Source: JANOQP01 sp044227705
Lineage (GTDB): Bacteria > Bacteroidota > Bacteroidia > Chitinophagales > Saprospiraceae
Assembly (NCBI GenBank): GCA_044227705.1
Contig: JBGAWE010000004.1
Span: forward strand, 1 to 58,101
DNA length: 58,101 nt
Direction of reading: 5' to 3'
A program made the translations under genes and the position numbers. Positions 53,191 through 58,101 of the stretch are shown here, piece after piece (position 1 is the stretch's first letter; every line of letters starts with the position of its first letter). The notes under the pieces are model-generated. The model saw only the letters and a list, made by a program, of their open reading frames with translations, had not been told where the DNA came from and ran no database searches.

Positions 53191-54675
53191 ATGACGGGAG
53201 CAATCCGGCACATTTTGGGCAAAAACCAACTGAAACTGACCGTTTTCGGGCTGGCTTTGCTCCCTTTTTCGGCCATCGGCCAATCGACGGACAGGACGCT
53301 CGTCGTCGCCGCCGATTCGAGCGGGGCGTTTTGGGTCGGCCGGCCGGAGGGGCTTTTCAGGCTCGACTCGAGCGGCACATCGCAACGCGTCCAGTTCGAC
53401 ATGGGCGACTCGATGCGGGCCGACGGGCCAGCGGTTACGGCCCTCGCCTCTGCCGAGGATGGCAAGATCTGGGTCGGGACGCTCGGCAGCGGCCTCCACC
53501 TTTTCGACCCGAAAACGCGGAAGGATGTCCGTTTCCGCCGCCAGCCAGGGTCGCTTTCGAGCTTGCCGAGCGACTCGGTTTTCTGCATTTTTAAGGGGAA
53601 AAAAGAGCTTTGGGTGGCCACGCCCGTCGGCCTGTCGAAGTGGCTGATGCCACTCGACCTGTTTCGAACTTTTCGACCTGCCCAGCCAGACGTTCGGAGA
53701 TTCTCTCCCCTCGCCATAGAAATGGACGAAAAAAACCCGAACAGCATCTGGTTGCCAACTGAGGGCGGGGCCTTTTTGTTCGACAAGAAAGGGGAGACGC
53801 TGCGGTTTTTCACCCTGCCGAACTCGCGGCCCGAGGGGCTGAAACTGCCGGTCTCGATGCCCGTCCTGCCGATTGCGAAGGAACCGGCGACGACGGGCGG
53901 CGGCGAGCCGATTTCGGGAAAAAATTGGGCATCTGGCTCTTGCTCGGCGCAACGGTTTTGGGCGGCGGCATGTGGGGCTGTTGCGGCGGGCGGTTCGTCG
54001 AATCAGAAAGGAGGAGCAACTGAAGTTGTTCACCATCCAGGAAAGGGAGAACCAGCTCTGTGCTCGCAGATGAACCCGCAGTTCATCTTCAACAGCCTGA
54101 CGAGCATCAAAAACCACATCCTCTCCAACGAGCGGCTGCTGGCGGCGGACTACCTCGGCGGCTTCGCGCTCTTGCTTCGAAACATCCTCGACCATAGCGG
54201 TTCGGAGCGCATCCCGTTGAGCGACGAACTGGACACGCTGCGGCTCTACGTCAGCCTCGAACAGCTTCGTTTCAAAAAGAAGTTCGACTTCGAGCTGCGC
54301 GTCGACCCGTCGCTGCCGCAGCAGGATTTGCTCGTCCAGCCGCTGATTTTGCAGCCGTTCGTCGAGAGCGCCATCCGGCACGGGCTTCAAAAAAAGGAGG
54401 GGAAAGGCTCCCTTTTGGTCGAAATCTCAAAGAAGGGCGACCTTTTGGTTTACAAAATCGAGGACAACGGCCCTTCCCGCGCTCGCCGCGAGGCCATCCG
54501 CGCAGCGACGGCCAGCCCGGCGGAGGAGCTTCAAATCACCCGAGACCGGCTGATGCTCCACCAAAAGGACGCGACCGTCGAATGGACGGACTTGACCGAC
54601 GAGGCGGCCGAGCGGACGGGGACGCGCGTCGAGGTTGCGATGCGGATGCGGACGGAAAACCCGATTGTGATATGA
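53191..54675 (+). pseudogene. Decayed two-component sensor (propeller/LytS-type histidine kinase)
   Basis: Residue order matches the Bacteroidota sensors with a Reg_prop propeller: signal peptide to about 30, then repeats SSGAFWVGRPEGLFRLD, EDGKIWVGTLGSGLHLFD and KELWVATPVGLSKW. Only three or four blades remain out of the usual dozen, and no Y_Y_Y domain. The central part is read in the wrong frames: the membrane helix (KLGIWLLLGATVLGGGMW) and linker (RIRKEEQLKLFTIQERENQL) appear only in the other two frames. Adding one base each near 53919, 53974 and 54055 rejoins them. The kinase core then follows with NPQFIFNSL (His replaced by Gln) and an N-box VESAIRHG (Asn replaced by Ser). It overlaps the next gene by four bases. 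Kinase activity is unlikely. Confidence 0.8.
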
Positions 54676-55034
54676 GCAAGCCGCAGGAAAAACCGACTCC
54701 TTCCTATTTCGAGATGGTCTACGCCGTCGCCCGGAAAATCCCGCCGGGGCGGGTGACGAACTACGGCTCGATTGCCAGCTACCTCGCGCTCGGCGCGGCG
54801 CGGATGGTCGGCTGGGCGATGAACCATGTGCAGCCCGAGGACCGGGTTCCGGCCCATCGGGTCGTGAACAGAAAAGGGGAGTTGAGCGGGCGTCACCACT
54901 TTAGGCCACCCGAGCGGATGGCGCAACTGCTTGAAAGCGAGGGTGTTGCGATTGTCGACGACGCGGTGCGCGACTTTGACAAGCTATTCTGGGACCCGGG
55001 GACGGAGCTCCCACTGGAGGCTTTGGACGATTAG
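54672..55034 (+). CDS. Alkyltransferase-like protein (ATL, MGMT family)
   Basis: DNA-binding protein of 120 residues related to O6-methylguanine-DNA methyltransferase. It has the helix-turn-helix-type ILPPGRVTNYGSIASYLALG analogue (KIPPGRVTNYGSIA), the arginine-finger context ARMVGWAMNHV and the active-site loop VPAHRVVNRKGE. The catalytic Cys of PCHRV is Ala, so it cannot accept alkyl groups. Such ATL proteins bind alkylated guanine and flag it for nucleotide excision repair; uvrB is 10 kb away. The ATG overlaps the stop of the preceding gene (ATGA), so translation is coupled to that decayed frame. Confidence 0.9.
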   Translation: MSKPQEKPTPSYFEMVYAVARKIPPGRVTNYGSIASYLALGAARMVGWAMNHVQPEDRVPAHRVVNRKGELSGRHHFRPPERMAQLLESEGVAIVDDAVRDFDKLFWDPGTELPLEALDD

Positions 55035-55055
55035 AACTAAACCATTTTCTTCTTC

Positions 55056-57116
55056 ATGAACAAGATTTCTCTGGCGGCAGCCATCCTTCTCGGCCTCGCC
55101 GTCTTCCAAAACTGCAAGCCCAACGACCCTAACTGGCCCGGCGGCCAAAAAACCGCAGCTGAGACCCCGGTGTCTCAAGCTTCGACGGTGGTGGACACGT
55201 TCGCCGATTTGCAGGTCTTGCGCTACGACGTGCCGGGCTGGGAGCAGCTTTCACTTCAACAAAAAACCCTGATTTACTACCTCTCGCAAGCGACGCTGGC
55301 GGGCCGCGACATCGTTTTCGACCAAGATTGCCGGTGGAACCTCTCCGTTCGCAAGCGGCTGGAACAGATGCTCGCAAACCCGAAAATAGACCGCTCGACG
55401 GCGGACGGGGCAGCTTTCGAGCGGTACGCGAAGCGGGTTTTCTTCTCGAACGGCATCCACCACCACTACAACGAGGTGAAAATCCAGCCGGAGTTCTCCC
55501 GCGACTGGTTCGTGAAGGCCGCGAGCGAGGGCGTGAGCGACAAGCCCGAGCTGGAGGCCATCAACCAAGTGGCCGAGGCCATCTTCAACCCAAACGTGGC
55601 CCCGAAAAGGGTGAGCAAGGACGCAGGAATCGACATCGTGAAGGCCTCCGCCAGCAACTTCTATGAGGGCGTGACGGCGAAGGAGGTCGACGATTTCTAC
55701 GCAAAGCTCAAATCCTCCGGCGTGAAGGACGCGCCGAGCTACGGCGTCAACTCAAAATTGGTGAAGACCCCGAATGGCATCGTCGAGCAAGTCTGGAAAT
55801 CGGGCGGGATGTACGGGGCGGCCATTGACAAGATTGTTTTTTGGCTCGAAAAGGCCGTCACGGTGGCCGAGAACCCGCAGCAGGCAAAAGCCCTCAGCCT
55901 CCTCATAGATTTCTACAAAACCGGCGACCTCAAAACGTGGGACCAGTATTGCATCGAATGGGTGCGCGACACGGCCTCGACGGTCGACTATACCAATGGC
56001 TTTATCGAGGTCTACCATGACCCGAAAGGCTATCGAGCTGACTGGCAGGGCTATGTCTGCTACGCCGACCCCGACGCGACGAAGAAGATGAGCATCATCT
56101 CGCGCAACGCGCAATGGTTTGAGGACAACGGCCCCATCCCGGCTGTCTATAAAAAGAAGGCGGTCAAGGGCATCAGCTACCGGGTTATCAACGTGGCGCA
56201 GGAGGGTGGCTCGTGCGCCCCGGCGACGCCCATCGGCGAGAACCTGCCCAACCAGGAATGGATTCGGGAAGCGCACGGGTCGAAGTCGTTCAGTTTCAAC
56301 AACATCATTGCGGCCTACGGAAAGGTTGGCGGTGCATCGGCGTTGAGCGAGTTTGCCAACGACGTAGAGGAAATTGAGCGCGGCAAAAAGTACGGCGAGG
56401 CGACCGACAAGATGCACACCGCCCTCCACGAGGTGCTTGGCCACGCCTCGGGGCGGCTCAAAGACGGCGTGCCCGAGCCTGCCGTGACGCTGAAAAACTA
56501 CTACTCAACGCTGGAAGAGGGCCGCGCCGACCTGTTCGCGCTCTATTACATGCCCGACCCGAAGCTCGTCGAGCTTGGCGTGCTGCCCGACGCGGAGGCC
56601 TACAAGGCCGAGTACGACAACTACATCCGCAACGGCATGATGCAGCAACTGCGCCGCCTCCCGCTGGGCGCCAACATCGAGGAAGACCATATGCGCAACC
56701 GCCAGATGGTGGCCAAATGGTGCTATGAAAAAGGCCAAAAGGACGGCGTGATTGCCATGGAAAAGAGGAACGGCAAGACCTATTTCGACATAAAAGACTA
56801 CGCCAAGCTCCGTGTTCTGTTTGGCCAGTTGTTGAGTGGGATCCAGCGCATCAAATCGGAGGGCGACTTCGAGGCGGGCAAGGCCCTCGTCGAGGGATAT
56901 GGCGTGAAAGTGGACCCGGAACTGCACAAAGAGGTGAAAGCTCGGTTCGCCGCGCTGCCCAACAAGCCGTTCAGCGGCTTCACCCAGCCCGAGCTGGTGC
57001 CGGTGACGGACGCGGCGGGCAAAATCATCGACGTGAAGGTGAACCCCGTGACCAACTTCCTCCAACAGCAACTCGACTTTGGGAAGAACTGGGCGTTTTT
57101 GCCGGTGTTCAATTAA
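55056..57116 (+). CDS. Dipeptidyl peptidase III (M49), exported
   Basis: Zinc metallopeptidase of 686 residues that releases dipeptides from the N-termini of short peptides. The zinc motif HEVLGH is at residues 458-463 (His458, Glu459, His463) and the second, EEGRAD, begins at Glu487 with Glu488 as the third ligand. The N-terminus is a short hydrophobic signal ending near Cys20 (LAVFQNC), possibly lipidated though the lipobox is weak. The adjacent HASGR and NYYSTLEEGRADLFALYYM are typical. Length is normal for the bacterial form. It follows the ATL gene by 21 bases and ends before a strong terminator. Confidence 0.95.
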   Translation: MNKISLAAAILLGLAVFQNCKPNDPNWPGGQKTAAETPVSQASTVVDTFADLQVLRYDVPGWEQLSLQQKTLIYYLSQATLAGRDIVFDQDCRWNLSVRKRLEQMLANPKIDRSTADGAAFERYAKRVFFSNGIHHHYNEVKIQPEFSRDWFVKAASEGVSDKPELEAINQVAEAIFNPNVAPKRVSKDAGIDIVKASASNFYEGVTAKEVDDFYAKLKSSGVKDAPSYGVNSKLVKTPNGIVEQVWKSGGMYGAAIDKIVFWLEKAVTVAENPQQAKALSLLIDFYKTGDLKTWDQYCIEWVRDTASTVDYTNGFIEVYHDPKGYRADWQGYVCYADPDATKKMSIISRNAQWFEDNGPIPAVYKKKAVKGISYRVINVAQEGGSCAPATPIGENLPNQEWIREAHGSKSFSFNNIIAAYGKVGGASALSEFANDVEEIERGKKYGEATDKMHTALHEVLGHASGRLKDGVPEPAVTLKNYYSTLEEGRADLFALYYMPDPKLVELGVLPDAEAYKAEYDNYIRNGMMQQLRRLPLGANIEEDHMRNRQMVAKWCYEKGQKDGVIAMEKRNGKTYFDIKDYAKLRVLFGQLLSGIQRIKSEGDFEAGKALVEGYGVKVDPELHKEVKARFAALPNKPFSGFTQPELVPVTDAAGKIIDVKVNPVTNFLQQQLDFGKNWAFLPVFN

Positions 57117-57205
57117 ATGGTGTTGCGGGTAGCCCTGGAGGTGTTCTGGTTCGGAGCGCGACGAAGTGAGTTCCGTTTTTAGGTGAACCAGATGGCTGCA
57201 ATTGG

Positions 57206-57243
57206 AACCCAGTTCCCGATTTTGGGAACTGGGTTTCTTTTTT
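57206..57243 (+). terminator. Intrinsic terminator after dipeptidyl peptidase III
   Basis: AACCCAGTTCCC (57206-57217) pairs perfectly with GGGAACTGGGTT (57224-57235) around GATTTT; a T-rich run TTTCTTTTTT follows. Confidence 0.92.
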
Positions 57244-57347
57244 GGAGAATTGGGTTGGAAAATTTGGGAGGCAGTTGGGATAAAAGGTGAGATGGGTTTA
57301 AAAATTTTGGAGGTGGGTTCGGTTTTTTTGAGGCGTGATTGGGTAAA

Positions 57348-57575
57348 ATGGTAACTGGTTTAGAATTTTCGGAGTTTGGCTTGCTTGTTAGAGAGTGGGT
57401 TCACGGCAAATGGAGATTCAATAACCCAATTTGCTTTGATGAGTTGGCGAGAACATTTTGGGGCAGCCGTAGACAAATACCTTCCCAATTGGTGAAAAAT
57501 AAGCTTTGTGTTTTGAGGCATCCTTCGAGTTTTTTGGACATTTGTCTTGTCTGTAATCTCTACATCGTTCGTTGA
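57348..57575 (+). CDS. Possible small AT-rich hypothetical gene
   Basis: A 75-residue frame with ATG at 57348 (VTGLEFSEFGLLVREWVHGK, then FNNPICFDELARTFWG). It is much richer in A+T than neighbouring genes, has no recognisable domain and no clear ribosome site. It may be foreign or not a gene. Confidence 0.2.
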   Translation: MVTGLEFSEFGLLVREWVHGKWRFNNPICFDELARTFWGSRRQIPSQLVKNKLCVLRHPSSFLDICLVCNLYIVR

Positions 57576-57593
57576 GCTGAACTAGGAGGAGAT

Positions 57594-57673
57594 GGTGGCG
57601 GAGACGCCAACAACGGCGGTGCTTCGATTCTTCAAAAAATCGGAATGACCTTGGCGGACGCCAACAAAGGCCA
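57594..57673. repeat. Copies of a GACGCCAACAA-type repeat
   Basis: GGCGGAGACGCCAACAACGGCG (around 57597-57618, core GACGCCAACAACGGC) and TTGGCGGACGCCAACAAAGG (57651-57670) resemble the right arm of the palindrome at 27304-27333. They stand in the AT-rich intergenic stretch 57244-57792. A direct repeat TCTCGCTCCAGCG also occurs twice in that stretch (around 57727 and 57755). Confidence 0.55.
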
Positions 57674-57792
57674 AATTAAGCAAAAAGCTGGCACGAGACA
57701 GGGCCTACCCAGCGGAATGAAACAGATTCTCGCTCCAGCGAGTGCAAGTGGAACTCTCGCTCCAGCGGGGTTCATCTCCGTCCCCAAAAGCC

Positions 57793-57824
57793 AAAGCCCC
57801 CCACGACGATTCGTGAGGGGCTTT
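57793..57824 (-). terminator. Terminator of the minus-strand Ig-like gene
   Basis: AAAGCCCCCCACGA (57793-57806) pairs with TCGTGAGGGGCTTT (57811-57824) with one position that is a G-U wobble on the minus strand. It lies 30 bases beyond the stop of the gene at 57855. Confidence 0.65.
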
Positions 57825-57854
57825 GCGATTAAGTCTCTTAAGAAATAATCCGCT

Positions 57855-58101
57855 TCAATTGCTGCACCCACCGACGCAGACGTGCCCAGGCGCAGGTGTA
57901 ACGATGCTCACCATGACCGGAAAGCGCGGGACCGACTCGATACCGCCCACAGTTTGCGAGGCATGATAGGTTTGTCCGTTTACCACGGGCGTGTTCAATG
58001 GGAGCGGCGCACCGCCCGAAGCGGCTGCATACCATTGGATATTCATGCCAACCGCGACCAAGTTTGCCAAGGTCGGCATATCGCCAATGCAGAAACTTTG
58101 C
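57855..58101 (-). CDS. C-terminal end of an Ig-like-domain surface protein (partial)
   Basis: The minus-strand frame is open to the right edge; 81 codons are visible and the stop is at 57855. The sequence SFCIGDMPTLANLVAVGMNI, continuing QWYAAASGGAPLPL and GQTYHASQTVGGIES, is the Ig-like module often repeated in large secreted Bacteroidota proteins. The gene must start beyond the window. It ends in PGHVCVGGCSN without the usual T9SS sorting tail, which is odd unless a frameshift hides it. The internal ATG at 58079 is not a start. Confidence 0.75.
   Translation of the reverse strand, partial: QSFCIGDMPTLANLVAVGMNIQWYAAASGGAPLPLNTPVVNGQTYHASQTVGGIESVPRFPVMVSIVTPAPGHVCVGGCSN

Noticed and set aside
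57145..57192. Hairpin TCTGGTTC/GAACCAGA as a possible small RNA
   Set aside because: Eight-base stem with long loop and no promoter; too weak next to the strong terminator at 57206.

Overview
The window is chromosomal DNA from a Bacteroidota bacterium, most likely a member of the Saprospiria (Saprospiraceae-like). The evidence is type IX secretion (T9SS) C-terminal sorting domains, the extended dockerin module typical of Saprospiraceae surface proteins, -7 promoter elements of the TAnnTTTG type, a GYDIA-family GHMP kinase, and Bacteroidota-type OmpH/Skp, OmpA, MORN and DUF3667 proteins. Most of the window is GC-rich, but the left ~3.5 kb (ftsK, response regulator) and a short stretch near 57.2-57.6 kb are visibly richer in A+T. 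I found no tRNA, rRNA, insertion sequence, prophage or CRISPR array.

Layout. 1-6.2 kb: chromosome segregation (ftsK, 5'-truncated by the window edge; a near-consensus parS site; an orphan OmpR-type regulator; parC). 6.3-13.8 kb: a TPR/LytS-type histidine kinase, an outer-membrane barrel, NudL-type Nudix hydrolase, PhyH dioxygenase, two tandem Skp/OmpH chaperones and a frameshifted hutH. 13.9-22.4 kb: a secreted GH65 enzyme, then a long minus-strand run (DUF3667, SH3-like protein, cyclase, lipoprotein, trmB, MORN lipoprotein, ugd). 22.9-30.7 kb: two TPR proteins, a GT2 glycosyltransferase with rfbA, obgE, and gmk with a LysE exporter. 30.8-40.9 kb: YceI, then two giant paralogous secreted proteins (repeat modules, dockerin, cohesin-like domain, T9SS tail) flanking an outer-membrane barrel. 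41-47.4 kb: a small unknown protein, kmo, uvrB, an arginase-like protein without metal ligands and an amino-acid dehydrogenase. 47.5-58.1 kb: OmpA-family protein, CoA-binding protein, GHL10 glycosidase, ferredoxin-NADP reductase with the GYDIA kinase, a decayed sensor kinase, an alkyltransferase-like protein, dipeptidyl peptidase III, and the end of an Ig-like surface protein.

How the genes fit together. Most are single-gene or two-gene units with clear hairpin terminators between convergent genes. Recurrent themes are the cell envelope (Skp pair, OmpA, barrels, ugd/rfbA/GT2 for surface sugars, GHL10), amino-acid breakdown (HutH, Kmo, arginase-like, Glu/Leu-type dehydrogenase, DPP III), and genome maintenance (FtsK, ParC, UvrB, ATL). 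The most interesting items are the paralogous dockerin-plus-cohesin surface proteins, the parS site beside ftsK/parC, an over-represented word TTGAAAATCAA, palindromic elements embedded in frame in coding sequence, and a sensor kinase that has lost its acceptor histidine, its N-box asparagine and its reading frame. Several single-base frameshifts, mostly in or near homopolymers, could be real decay or uncorrected assembly errors.
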